Numbered from the stretch's first letter, positions 33,160-43,412 are shown. The stretch is DNA of 64,000 nt from Mesorhizobium mediterraneum (GCF_002284565.1 NZ_NPKI01000046.1:1-64000); one strand, 5' to 3'. The notes: generated from the sequence alone by a model not told the origin. Translations and numbers: made by a program.

Positions 33160-33588
33160 CTACGCTGCCTTCACCGGCGCGTTCATCGCCCACTCGACGC
33201 CGAAAGGATCAGTCAGCTGACCCCAGCGGTCGCCCCAGAACATCACCTGCAGCGGCGTACCGACCGTGCAGCCGGCGTCGACGGCGCGCTGCCACCAGGC
33301 GTCGATGTCGTCGCTGCCGAGATGCAGCTGCATTGTGAAGCCCTGCGGCTTCACCGCCGCCATTCCATGCTCGGGATAGAAATCGGAAATCATCAGCGTC
33401 GAACCGTTGATGTGGAGATGGATATGCATCGTCCGGCCCTTCTCGTCCGGCGGGTAGAAGAAGACCTGCTCGGCGCCGAAGGCCTTCTGATAGAATTCTG
33501 AAGCCTTGAAGGCGCCGTCCAGCTGAAGGTAGGGCGTCAATCCACCGAGGACTTTCGCGGCAGGCTGGGTCTGGGGCTGATCGTTCAT
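33160..33588 (-). CDS. VOC-family protein, PhnB-like
   Basis: This 142-residue vicinal-oxygen-chelate fold protein belongs to the PhnB/YjdN group: GLTPYLQLDGAFKASEFYQK, AFGAEQVFFYPPDEKGRTMH and MFWGDRWGQLTDPFGVEWAM. The pattern His-x-His-x-His (MHIHLHI) and GDRWGQLTDPFG are group hallmarks. The enzymatic activity is unknown. The ATG has AGAGGAGC upstream. Confidence 0.9.
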   Translation of the reverse strand: MNDQPQTQPAAKVLGGLTPYLQLDGAFKASEFYQKAFGAEQVFFYPPDEKGRTMHIHLHINGSTLMISDFYPEHGMAAVKPQGFTMQLHLGSDDIDAWWQRAVDAGCTVGTPLQVMFWGDRWGQLTDPFGVEWAMNAPVKAA

Positions 33589-33696
33589 GTCTTGCTCCTC
33601 TTTGGTTAGGCGTTGCGAACCACAGGACGAATGCGGCAGCGGCGATCCTACATGGCCGACGCGCTTTTTTGGTGCCGACCGTGCGACGGCCGGCTC

Positions 33697-33741
33697 TTGT
33701 CAAGGAGCCCCGTTGTCAAGGAGCCCTCTTGTCAAGGAGCC
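33697..33741. repeat. 16-bp tandem repeat (three copies)
   Basis: ttgtcaaggagccc occurs at 33697, 33713 and 33729 with a period of 16. The third copy contains the stop codon of the DUF1127-like gene, so the repeat arose by copying the gene's end. Confidence 0.85.
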
Positions 33742-33905
33742 AGGCCAATCCGCGGGCTGTTCTGTGGGTCGATGACGATTTCCGGCCAGCCGATGTCCTT
33801 GCGCAGTTCGATCGGCAACGAAAGGATGGCGCGCTCGCTGCGGTAGCGGGCGCGAGCCGCCGAGTAACGGGTCGCTATGCGACCTACGGATGACAGAATA
33901 GACAT
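33732..33905 (-). CDS. DUF1127-like small protein
   Basis: This 57-residue protein begins MSILSSVGRIATRYSAARAR and has YRSERAILSLPIELRKDIGW, the DUF1127/YjiS pattern with its Leu-rich helix and DIGW end. Small Arg-rich DUF1127 proteins in alphaproteobacteria are linked to RNA metabolism and nutrient stress. The ATG has GGAGAGAG upstream. The stop codon lies in a tandem repeat, so a longer ancestral C-terminus is possible. Confidence 0.75.
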   Translation of the reverse strand: MSILSSVGRIATRYSAARARYRSERAILSLPIELRKDIGWPEIVIDPQNSPRIGLAP

Positions 33906-34009
33906 GATGCTCTCTCCTCGATTGGCGCCGGCATCATCGTGTCGGCATCCCAAGGACGTGGCGCGCGGCCATGATCCGACAGACCGTCGGAATTTTTTGG
34001 AGCAAAGCT

Positions 34010-35539
<1,530 letters not shown>

Positions 35540-35681
35540 GTGGATTTCTCTGGTCTGCCCGGAATAAAGGTCCGGTTCGATGCACTTTAACGGTGCGCAG
35601 GCTGGCCATCAGAACAGGCGTTGCGGCACCACGAAGGGCAGACCAAGAAAATCGAAGCGGGAGAACCCGGACCGTCTCTGG

Positions 35682-35747
35682 TCAGCCCTGCAAGCAAGCT
35701 CGCAGGGCAGCGACAGGGCCGCGCTGACGGTGGTGGTCGAAAGACAC
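35682..35747 (-). other. Leader ORF upstream of the ABC-F gene
   Basis: A GTG at 35747, seven bases after AAAGGAGGG, opens 21 codons (MSFDHHRQRGPVAALRAC, then LQG and TGA). The last codons lie in a strong hairpin, gccctgc/gcagggc, at 35685-35708. A leader peptide plus stem ahead of an ABC-F gene is the pattern of ribosome-mediated attenuation known for some antibiotic-resistance ABC-F genes. It is an inference here. Confidence 0.5.
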
Positions 35748-35842
35748 GCAGCCCTCCTTTCAAGACGTTCGAGTGTGCGGAGCGATTACACCAAAGGCGG
35801 GGCTGGTGGCAAGCGGACTGCTTCAAGCGATGACAGTGGAGT

Positions 35843-36000
35843 CCTTCCCTTCTCCCCTTGTGGGAGAAGGTGGCCTCGCAAAGCGAGGTCGGATGAGGGG
35901 TGTTCCAGGGAACGCAAACGTCTCACTCCGCTGGAACACCCCTCAACCGTCTCGGCGCTGCGCGCCGATCCACCTTCTCCCACAGGGGGAGAAGGGAAGG
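35843..36000. repeat. Type A palindromic intergenic repeat, copy 3
   Basis: It has the same layout as the copies at 78 and 2471: gggagaaggtggcctcgcaa, ggatgaggggtgttccag, then aacacccctcaaccgtctcg and ccaccttctcccacag. It occupies the space between the ABC-F leader and the uvrB stop. Confidence 0.85.
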
Positions 36001-36002
36001 CG

Positions 36003-39000
36003 CTACTTTCCCGGCCGCCCTGTCTTGCCCGGCCGGCGTTTTTCGCGGCGGGCGTCGGCGGGGTCTTCGTAGGAACCGATGCCAGCGCGCTGGCGAACGA
36101 TCGGCTTGGCGGAATCGCCCCCCACTTGGGGGGAGATCGGTTGTGGCTTGGCCGGCACTTTTCCCTCGACCGGCTTTTCGGTGCGGCGCACTGTCATCTC
36201 GTCCAGCGAGTTCTTCTTGAACAGCGGCTTGGTCGGTTCACCCGGTATACCGAAATCCGAGCCGTGCGCCTCCTGCGCCGACTGCTTCTTGAACAGCGAA
36301 CGCGACACCGCGCCTGACGGCTTCGGCATGTCGGTGCCAGGCCCCATATCGTCCAGCGACGGCTTGGCGAACAACGGCTTCTTCACCGGCACAGCGCCGT
36401 CAGCGCCCATTTCGTCGAGCTCCGGCTTGCGGAAGAGGTTGGGCCGGGCAGCCTTGGCCGCCTCTTCGGCGGCACGTGCCGCGTCCAGTTTGCGGAAACG
36501 CTCTTGTTCCTCTGATGTACGATGTTTGGCCACGCCCTTGTTGTGCTTGCCCTTCTCGCGGCCCGAAACCGGGCTTTCCATGTCGGCATATTTGGCCAGC
36601 GGATCGTCGGAGATGGACAGCTCCATCTCGCGCAGTCGCTTGATCTCGTCGCGGATGCGGGCCGCCTTCTCGAAGTCGAGATTGGCGGCGGCGTCGCGCA
36701 TCTGCTTGTCCATCGCGTCGAGATGGGCTTTCAGGTTGTTGCCCATCATCGCGCCGGCGCTGTCGGTGAACTGCGAGATGTCGGCGCGGACATGATCCTT
36801 CTCGTAGACCGAGTCCAGGATGTCGGAGATGCGCGACTTGACCGATTCCGGGGTGATGCCGTTGGCCGCGTTCCACTCCATCTGCTTTTCGCGACGGCGG
36901 TTGGTTTCCGCCATCGCCCGCTCCATCGAGCCGGTGACCTGGTCGGCGTAGAGGATGACCTTGCCGTCGACGTTTCTGGCGGCGCGGCCGATGGTCTGGA
37001 TCAGCGAGGTTTCCGAGCGCAGGAAGCCCTCCTTGTCGGCATCGAGAATGGCGACGAAACCACATTCCGGGATGTCGAGGCCTTCGCGCAAAAGGTTGAT
37101 GCCGACCAGCACGTCGAAGGCGCCGAGGCGCAAGTCGCGCAGGATCTCGATGCGCTCCAGCGTGTCGATGTCGGAGTGCATGTAGCGGACGCGGATGCCC
37201 TGCTCGTGCAGATATTCGGTGAGGTCCTCGGCCATGCGCTTGGTCAGCACTGTGACCAGCGTGCGGTAGCCGGCTTTTGTCGTGTCGCGGATTTCGCCGA
37301 CGACGTCGTCGACCTGGGTCTTGGCCGGACGCACCTCGACCGGCGGATCGATCAGGCCGGTCGGGCGGATGACCTGCTCGGCGAAGACGCCACCGGACTG
37401 CTCCATTTCCCAGCCGCCGGGCGTCGCCGAAACCGCGACGGAGAGCGGGCGCATGGCGTCCCACTCCTCAAAGCGCAGCGGCCGGTTGTCCATGCAGGAC
37501 GGCAGACGGAAGCCGTATTCGGCCAGCGTCGCCTTGCGGCGAAAGTCGCCGCGATACATGCCGCCGATCTGCGGCACGGTGACATGGCTTTCGTCGATGA
37601 AGACCAGCGCATTGTCAGGAATGTATTCGAACAGGGTCGGCGGCGGATCGCCCGGCTGGCGGCCGGTGAGATAGCGCGAATAGTTCTCGATGCCGGCGCA
37701 GGAGCCGGTCGCTTCCAGCATCTCCAGATCGAAGCGGCAGCGCTGCTCCAGCCGCTGCGCCTCGAGCAAGCGACCGGACCGTTCGAGTTCGACCAGCCGG
37801 TGCTTGAGCTCTTCCTTGATCGACTTGATGGCCTGATTGAGGGTCGGGCGCGGCGTGACATAGTGCGAATTGGCGTAGATCTTGACGCTCTTCAACTCGC
37901 CGGTCTTCTGGCCGGTCAGCGGGTCGAACTCAGTGATCGCCTCGATCTCGTCGCCGAACAGCGAAATGCGCCATGCGCGATCCTCAAGGTGAGCCGGAAA
38001 AATCTCGATCGTGTCACCGCGCACGCGGAACGAGCCGCGGACGAAGTTGATATCCTGACGCTTGTATTGCTGAGCGACGAGGTCGGCGAGCAGCGCCCGC
38101 TGGTCGAGCCGGTCGCCGATCTGCATCTGAAAGGTCATCGCCGTATAGGTCTCGACCGAGCCGATACCGTAGATGCAGGACACCGAGGCGACGATGATGA
38201 CGTCGTCGCGCTCCAGCAGCGAGCGCGTCGCCGAGTGGCGCATGCGGTCGATCTGTTCGTTGATCGACGATTCCTTCTCGATGAAGGTATCCGTCCGAGG
38301 CACATAGGCTTCCGGCTGGTAGTAGTCGTAGTAGGAGACGAAATACTCGACGGCGTTTTCCGGGAAGAATTTCTTGAACTCGGAATAGAGCTGTGCGGCC
38401 AGCGTCTTGTTGGGGGCGAGGATCAGAGCAGGACGCTGCGTCTCCTCGATCACCTTGGCCATGGTGAAGGTTTTTCCCGAGCCGGTGACGCCGAGCAGCA
38501 CCTGGGTGCGGTCATTGTCGTTGACGCCTTCGACAAGATCCTTGATCGCCGTCGGCTGGTCGCCGGCCGGCTCGAAATCCGACACCATCTTGATGGCGAT
38601 GCCGCCTTCGGATTTTTCGGGCCGGGCCGGGCGGTGCGGTGTCCACAGCACGCCGTCCTTGTGCAGCGGGTTGCCGGATTCGATCAGCGCCGACAGCGCG
38701 GCGACAGTGGCGGTGACACCGCCGGAGGCCATCGTCTCGGCTTCCTCCAGCGAAACATCGAGGCCGGCGACCGGATTGAGGCCGGCCGCGGTGCGCTCCC
38801 TGGCCGAAGCCGCGCCGCCCATCGAGGTTCCTCGCGCCGTGCGGCCGGGGGAGGAGGAGCGCTCGGGGATTTTTTTCGCCTTGGCGCCTTCCCTCCCCCT
38901 TGAGGGGAGGGTGGCGGCGGAGCCGTCGGGTGGGGTCGGTGCGGCCGGGCTCGACGGTTCCTTATGCTGAGCACTTCCTTTGCCGACCCCCTCTGTCGCC

Positions 39001-39251
39001 TTCGGCGACATCTCCCCCTCAAGGGGGGAGATTTGGCGCTCGGCTTCCTGCTCTATCTGCTCGGCCCAATCGGCGATCGAGCCGGTCAGCGGCGTGCCTG
39101 AGAATTCGGCCTGCGGCGCCTCGGCGAAGCCGCCCTTGTGCAACGGCTCCGATGCATCGAGGAAATCGGTCAGCGGGCTGCGCCGCTTGGGCGGCGAAGC
39201 GCGATCATCACGCGCCGGCGGCGGCGTCTTTTTGTCAGGAAGTTTGGCCAT
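36003..39251 (-). CDS. uvrB: Excinuclease ABC subunit B with long N- and C-terminal extensions
   Basis: This 1082-residue protein contains a complete UvrB: Walker A GVTGSGKTFTMAKV (residues 254-267), the beta-hairpin region YYDYYQPEAYVPRTDTFIEK, helicase motifs (VFIDESHVTVPQIGGMYRGD; VGINLLREGLDIPECGFVAI; QTIGRAARN) and a UVR domain (LDFEKAARIRDEIKRLRE). It loads UvrC at lesions in nucleotide excision repair. E. coli UvrB is about 673 residues; here some 215 precede the core and about 160 follow it. Residues 74-125 come from an intergenic repeat. The tail has four LFxKxxLDEMG-like units. Confidence 0.97.
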   Translation of the reverse strand: MAKLPDKKTPPPARDDRASPPKRRSPLTDFLDASEPLHKGGFAEAPQAEFSGTPLTGSIADWAEQIEQEAERQISPLEGEMSPKATEGVGKGSAQHKEPSSPAAPTPPDGSAATLPSRGREGAKAKKIPERSSSPGRTARGTSMGGAASARERTAAGLNPVAGLDVSLEEAETMASGGVTATVAALSALIESGNPLHKDGVLWTPHRPARPEKSEGGIAIKMVSDFEPAGDQPTAIKDLVEGVNDNDRTQVLLGVTGSGKTFTMAKVIEETQRPALILAPNKTLAAQLYSEFKKFFPENAVEYFVSYYDYYQPEAYVPRTDTFIEKESSINEQIDRMRHSATRSLLERDDVIIVASVSCIYGIGSVETYTAMTFQMQIGDRLDQRALLADLVAQQYKRQDINFVRGSFRVRGDTIEIFPAHLEDRAWRISLFGDEIEAITEFDPLTGQKTGELKSVKIYANSHYVTPRPTLNQAIKSIKEELKHRLVELERSGRLLEAQRLEQRCRFDLEMLEATGSCAGIENYSRYLTGRQPGDPPPTLFEYIPDNALVFIDESHVTVPQIGGMYRGDFRRKATLAEYGFRLPSCMDNRPLRFEEWDAMRPLSVAVSATPGGWEMEQSGGVFAEQVIRPTGLIDPPVEVRPAKTQVDDVVGEIRDTTKAGYRTLVTVLTKRMAEDLTEYLHEQGIRVRYMHSDIDTLERIEILRDLRLGAFDVLVGINLLREGLDIPECGFVAILDADKEGFLRSETSLIQTIGRAARNVDGKVILYADQVTGSMERAMAETNRRREKQMEWNAANGITPESVKSRISDILDSVYEKDHVRADISQFTDSAGAMMGNNLKAHLDAMDKQMRDAAANLDFEKAARIRDEIKRLREMELSISDDPLAKYADMESPVSGREKGKHNKGVAKHRTSEEQERFRKLDAARAAEEAAKAARPNLFRKPELDEMGADGAVPVKKPLFAKPSLDDMGPGTDMPKPSGAVSRSLFKKQSAQEAHGSDFGIPGEPTKPLFKKNSLDEMTVRRTEKPVEGKVPAKPQPISPQVGGDSAKPIVRQRAGIGSYEDPADARREKRRPGKTGRPGK
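36112..36142. repeat. Short hairpin repeat inside the uvrB tail
   Basis: cgccccccacttggggggag then atcgg encodes the ISPQVGGDS part of the UvrB tail. The G-rich arm plus AGAT resembles the end of the type B repeat at 38880-39032, so this may be a remnant of a second insertion. Confidence 0.5.
36192..36440 (-). repeat. Four LFxKxxLDEMG-like peptide repeats in UvrB
   Basis: Residues about 938-1020 of UvrB contain NLFRKPELDEMG, PLFAKPSLDDMG, SLFKKQSAQEA and PLFKKNSLDEM, spaced 20-26 residues apart by Pro/Gly-rich linkers. The regular spacing and conserved LF, K and LDEM positions suggest a repeated linear binding motif. Confidence 0.85.
38880..39032. repeat. Type B repeat inserted in frame in uvrB
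   Basis: Two hairpin-forming parts (cccccttgaggggagggtgg and ctccccctcaaggggggaga) flank a short spacer, as in rhizobial intergenic palindromes. The reading frame stays open through it and yields ISPLEGEMSPKATEGVG and PTPPDGSAATLPSRGREG. Confidence 0.85.
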
Positions 39252-39363
39252 GCCCCGAATATGGGAGGTATCGGCCGAAATGGAAAGAGCGGAGTGACGA
39301 GGGGCGCGGGACGAACTTAAGCTGCTGACACAAGGGTGTCAGGAGCGATGTTGAAACACGCCC

Positions 39364-40617
39364 TCAGTTAAACCACAGCGCAAACGTCAAAAACCCGGCG
39401 CCGCCGAACTGGCGCTGGATCTGGTCAAATTCCTCGCTGGTGAGGATCTTCCCGCTTTCGAGATAGGGTGCGATCGCCGGGCCGGTGATCGACAGCACCA
39501 GATCGAAGGGCTTCGGCTCGTCGAAGAAGCGCTTCATGTTGATGCCTTTGTCGGCGATGCGGAAATGCGGCAGCAAGGTGCGGCCTTCGAGCAGATCCTC
39601 GGCCATATCAAGCGCGGCGTGCCAGGCTTGGACCTGCTCCTCGCCGACCTCCAGGCCGGTGAGCGGGCTGGCACCTTTCTGTTGCGGGCCGGGCAGCCAT
39701 TCACGGTCGTTGTCGGTCTCGGCGCGGATCGCCTTCCAGTCCTCGCGCGACAGCCGGATCATCTCCATGAGATGGCGGCGTGCCGCCTGCCGGCGCTCCG
39801 GCTCGACCACCGGCCAGTTAACCAGATGCACCAGCGAGATGAAATCGGCCAAGCGCCATTCGGACGATAACATGCTTCCGCCCATGCCGCCGTCCGGCGG
39901 AACGAGCGTGTCCTGCAGCGGCAGCTTGGCGCGTGGGAATAGCATGTGGAAGGAGCCGTCGAACATGGTCCTGAAGTCATGCGCCAGCCAGAAGTCCGCC
40001 TGCGCCATCAGGAACTCGGCATAGCCCTGCAGCCAGTAGCCGTCGGCGCGGTCGAAGCGGAAGGTGAGGGCAGGTGCGGCCGCGTCTGGCGCACCGCCGC
40101 CGCGTGACAGAGACGCCATGATCGCGGCGGCACTTTCGTTCGGCGCGATCTGGTCGTCCTCGTTGAGATCGATGCCGAGACGCGTGAGGTCGACCTCCAT
40201 GCCGATATCGGCACCGGCAGGCACGGACCCAAGTGTGGCGGCGGATTTCTGCAGCCGGTCGCGGAAGGCGACCAGGATGGCGCGGAAGTCATCGTAGGTC
40301 AGCGGTTCGGGATTGGGATTGTCCGGCACCGGCAGCCGCATCAGCGGCAGCATGAACGATTGCGGGCTCTCGAAACCGTGGCGATGCAGGCCGCCGGCCA
40401 GGATCTCCAGCGCGGTGAAGAATTGGCCGGCGCCGGCGGCGTAAGCCGACGCGGGATCACCGGGCGCGGCGGCTTCGAGTGCGGTAAGCGTGCTGTTGCG
40501 GTCCGCTACGGTTTTTGCCTCGAACAGGGCGGCCGGTTCGGGGGATGCGGCATCAGCGGAAGCAACCGGCAGCAGCAGAATAAGGGCGAATGCCAGCAGG
40601 CTCGAAAATCGCGTCAT
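39364..40617 (-). CDS. Exported protein of unknown function
   Basis: This 417-residue protein has a signal peptide (MTRFSSLLAFALILLLPVAS, cleavage after about residue 24). The mature part has ADIGMEVDLTRLGIDLNEDD, which looks like an EF-hand-like Asp-rich loop, and RADGYWLQGYAEFLMAQADF. Conserved hypothetical proteins of this type occur in rhizobia. The ATG at 40617 has GGAGGACC upstream. It is divergent from the CapA-like gene. The loop could bind Ca2+, but I cannot name a function. Confidence 0.75.
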   Translation of the reverse strand: MTRFSSLLAFALILLLPVASADAASPEPAALFEAKTVADRNSTLTALEAAAPGDPASAYAAGAGQFFTALEILAGGLHRHGFESPQSFMLPLMRLPVPDNPNPEPLTYDDFRAILVAFRDRLQKSAATLGSVPAGADIGMEVDLTRLGIDLNEDDQIAPNESAAAIMASLSRGGGAPDAAAPALTFRFDRADGYWLQGYAEFLMAQADFWLAHDFRTMFDGSFHMLFPRAKLPLQDTLVPPDGGMGGSMLSSEWRLADFISLVHLVNWPVVEPERRQAARRHLMEMIRLSREDWKAIRAETDNDREWLPGPQQKGASPLTGLEVGEEQVQAWHAALDMAEDLLEGRTLLPHFRIADKGINMKRFFDEPKPFDLVLSITGPAIAPYLESGKILTSEEFDQIQRQFGGAGFLTFALWFN

Positions 40618-40767
40618 CTTGGTCCTCCAGGGCTTCATGCCGACCATACATGCATTTCGCGTGTCGCGCCTGTCGCAGGCGCCTCGCCCATATGAATCCG
40701 AACGGAAGCGCTTCGCTATATCGGGCTCATCGTCTACCGTGGCCGTTCATTCCGGTGCAGGCTGCGC

Positions 40768-41808
40768 GTGTCGAACTATCCGCTTTCCTACAAATTGTCT
40801 TGGCTGCCACGTTTCCTGAAGCCGACGCTTAGTGGCGACGGCGATGGTTTTGCGCCAGCGGCAGGAACGATGATCGAGCCGCCACCGGCGCGAACGGTGC
40901 GGCTCGCCTTTGTCGGTGATATCTCGGCGGTGGCCAATCGAACAGCGCCGCAATGCGACCCGGCTATCAAGGCGCTGCTCGCCTCCGCTGACCTTGTGGT
41001 CGGCAATTGCGAAAGCCCGGTGGTGGAGCGACCGAGCGCGGCGATGGGCACGAAGCTTGGCACCCATCATGCCATGACCGAGCGGTTTCTCGCCGAGGCG
41101 CTGGCGGCCGCCGGCATCTCGCATGAGAAGCTGGTTTTGTCGCTCGCCAACAATCATGTGCTCGACCAGGGCGTCGACGGGTTCGACAAGACCGTGGCGG
41201 CGCTGAACCGTCTCGGCATCCGCAGCATCGGTACCGCCGTCGCCGGTCCGGTCGAGCGCCTTGCGGTCGGGCCGCTGACAATAGGCTTTGCCGCTTTCAC
41301 GCTGTGGCGCAATGCCGGCGCGGCTGCGTTCGCGGGCCGTGTGTCGATGCAAGGCGACCCGGCACAATGGCCACGCGGCAGCGATGTTGACCTCGCCTGC
41401 GCGGTGCCACATTGGGATTGGGAGTTCCGGCACTTTCCCCAGGCCGCAACGCGGGCACTGGCACAGCATTTGGCCGCGCAAGGCGTCGGGCTGATAGCCG
41501 GCCACCATGCCCACGTCTTGCAGCCGGTGGAGCGGATCGGCAAGGCGCTCGTCGCCTATGGGCTCGGCGATTTTCTTGGCACCGCCTTTGCGCGCCAGCC
41601 CTGGCCCGGCCGCATCGGGGGCATCCTGACCGTGGATATCAGCGCTGACGCCGGCACGCGTGGCGCCATTGTCGCCTACCGGCTGCACCCCTTCATGCGG
41701 CTGCGGGCTGGTGACCACGAGCGGCTGGTTCCAGTCGAGGCGCTGGAGGGTGCATTAAGGCAAAAGGTTTTGGCGCGTCTGGATACGGTTTTTGGTAACG
41801 GGAATTGA
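40768..41808 (+). CDS. CapA-family protein
   Basis: This 346-residue protein has the CapA / PgsA metallophosphoesterase-like fold: RLAFVGDIS, ADLVVGNCESPVVE, LSLANNHVLDQGVDGFDKT and AGHHAHVLQPVERIGKALVA with YGLGDFLGT. CapA proteins act in polyglutamate capsule synthesis in some bacteria; in rhizobia the role is unknown, and no capB or capC is nearby. The GTG at 40768 keeps a plausible N-terminus (LPRFLKPTLSGDGDGF); an ATG at 40870 with AGGA upstream is a possible shorter start. Confidence 0.88.
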   Translation: MSNYPLSYKLSWLPRFLKPTLSGDGDGFAPAAGTMIEPPPARTVRLAFVGDISAVANRTAPQCDPAIKALLASADLVVGNCESPVVERPSAAMGTKLGTHHAMTERFLAEALAAAGISHEKLVLSLANNHVLDQGVDGFDKTVAALNRLGIRSIGTAVAGPVERLAVGPLTIGFAAFTLWRNAGAAAFAGRVSMQGDPAQWPRGSDVDLACAVPHWDWEFRHFPQAATRALAQHLAAQGVGLIAGHHAHVLQPVERIGKALVAYGLGDFLGTAFARQPWPGRIGGILTVDISADAGTRGAIVAYRLHPFMRLRAGDHERLVPVEALEGALRQKVLARLDTVFGNGN

Positions 41809-41934
41809 TGGCTGTGTTGACTGGTGGCTCAGACAAATCGTGCGGGCTCACCATCCCACCGCTGTAGTCGCGCGACTTTCGGCAAAATCAGCTATTGTCC
41901 GAGCTGGGTGATCGGTCTTTCGACGGGGATGGCG

Positions 41935-42906
41935 ATGGAAGCAGCGGATTTCATGCCTGACGAAACTGACATCGCCGACATCAAAAGGAATCTCGAGGCC
42001 TATGAGGCCAGGCGGGCTTCGGCCTACCGGCAAGTCCGCTGGCGGGTGCCGCTGTTCGTCGGCCTGGTGCTGGTGTTCGTGGCGCTTATGGCCTGGCTCT
42101 TCAATATGGTCGCCGATCCCTACGAGCGATGGTTCTCGACGCCGCATGTGCTGCTCTATGTCGTCGGGTTCGTGGCGGCGATCCTGCTCTATTTCCAGGC
42201 GGTCAAGCCGACGAGCACGTTGCAGCAATCGTTCCGCAAGACACTGCTGCCGATCATCTTCGGTTTCATCAGGGATATGCGCTACGAGCACGACGTGACA
42301 CCGAATTCGTTCGATCGGCTGCCGCGCGAGACGATCGGCACGTTCAACAGCAAGCGCTTCGACGACGTCATATCCGGCCGCTACGAGGGATTTCCGTTCG
42401 AGTTTTACGAAGTGGATCTCCGGCAAGGCACGGGCAAGAGCGGAACGATAGCATTCAAGGGGGTCGTCGTCGCCTTCGAGACCGTCGTGCCGTTTCCCGG
42501 CATATTGGTGGCGGCGCGGCGGGCCAACATGGCCGTCGGTTTCTTCCGCGGCATGTTCGCTAGCAAGATGCAGGAATTGTCATGCGGCGTGCCCGAGCTC
42601 GATGCCGCCTACGACTTCCGCACCGACAATGTCGAGGCGGCGCAGCCACTGGTAAGCGGCCGGCTGGCGCAGGCACTGACATGGCTTAGCGAGACACGGC
42701 CTGATGATCCGGCGCGGGTTGCGCTCAATGGCAGCGACGGTTTTCTGCTGTTGCCGCAGACCAAGGACTTCTTCGAGCTGCCTGATATGTCCGTGCCGCT
42801 CGACTATGCCAAGCATGTCGCGCCGATGATATCAGACATGGGCACGATGCTGGCGACGGCCGCGCTGGTGCGCAAGATCGGCGCAAGGGACGAGGCGGCG
42901 AGTTAG
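41935..42906 (+). CDS. DUF3137-family membrane protein
   Basis: This protein of 323 residues has an N-terminal helical cytoplasmic segment, two membrane helices (about 40-60 and 72-92) and a large soluble domain with SGRYEGFPFEFYEVDLRQGT and FKGVVVAFETVVPFPGILVA. This is the DUF3137 layout, a family of unknown role. The ATG at 41935 has GGGG 7-10 bases upstream; 41929 is an equally possible start. Its stop overlaps that of the convergent gene by four bases. Confidence 0.85.
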   Translation: MEAADFMPDETDIADIKRNLEAYEARRASAYRQVRWRVPLFVGLVLVFVALMAWLFNMVADPYERWFSTPHVLLYVVGFVAAILLYFQAVKPTSTLQQSFRKTLLPIIFGFIRDMRYEHDVTPNSFDRLPRETIGTFNSKRFDDVISGRYEGFPFEFYEVDLRQGTGKSGTIAFKGVVVAFETVVPFPGILVAARRANMAVGFFRGMFASKMQELSCGVPELDAAYDFRTDNVEAAQPLVSGRLAQALTWLSETRPDDPARVALNGSDGFLLLPQTKDFFELPDMSVPLDYAKHVAPMISDMGTMLATAALVRKIGARDEAAS

Positions 42907-43412
42907 CCGCTGGGCATCTTGGCCGCCAGCCAGTCAGCCGACCGCTTCGCCAGGCCGATCGTTGCGGATGCGGCGCGGCCGAGGTCGGTCTTGACCACGG
43001 CGTAGCCGGTCTTCGTGCGATAGAGCACGGCGCGACCGCCATCGACCGCCGCTTCATAGGCAACCGGCCTGGCAGCCTCCGTTTCCATCGCCGTTGCCTG
43101 CGCCCCGACCGCAACGCTGGGGCGACGGCTCAATTCTGAGGGGAGCCGGTCGGTGGCGTTCTGCGTTGCCGTCGTCAACTCAGGCGTGGAGGCCGTCGTG
43201 GCAAGCTGTGACGACGGCGTCTGCGTCGTGCGGCAGATGCCGGAGACGAGCGGATAGTTGAAATTACGCTGGTGCAGCATCTGGCTTTTCATGGCCGCTT
43301 CGCAATCGGCGATGGTCGACCACTTGGCCGGCGTCTCACCGATATATTCGCAAAGCTTGGCGTCGCAGTCGCAACCGACGATGGTCATCGCGACAAGGGC
43401 GGTCTTGATCAC
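42903..43412 (-). CDS. Putative exported protein of unknown function
   Basis: This 169-residue protein starts at a GTG (MIKTALVAMTIVGCDCDAKL), chosen over a TTG 30 bases upstream because the hydrophobic start then resembles a signal peptide. Cys-rich beginnings (GCDCDAKLCEYI, IADCEAAM) and a low-complexity middle rich in Thr and Ser follow. I recognise no family. Its stop shares four bases with the DUF3137 stop, and no promoter or neighbour gives a clue. Confidence 0.6.
   Translation of the reverse strand: MIKTALVAMTIVGCDCDAKLCEYIGETPAKWSTIADCEAAMKSQMLHQRNFNYPLVSGICRTTQTPSSQLATTASTPELTTATQNATDRLPSELSRRPSVAVGAQATAMETEAARPVAYEAAVDGGRAVLYRTKTGYAVVKTDLGRAASATIGLAKRSADWLAAKMPSG

Noticed and set aside
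33697..33741. Direct repeats that could be taken for a CRISPR fragment.
   Set aside because: The period is 16 with no unique spacers and there is no cas gene, so this is a simple tandem repeat.
36522..38903. A 793-codon plus-strand ORF opposite uvrB.
   Set aside because: It is the mirror of the uvrB codons in a GC-rich genome, has no domain or ribosome binding site, and is rich in Arg, Val and Asp. Similar mirrors oppose ychF/pth (2535-4367), the kinase genes (19605-21350) and the dehydratase (45427-46611).
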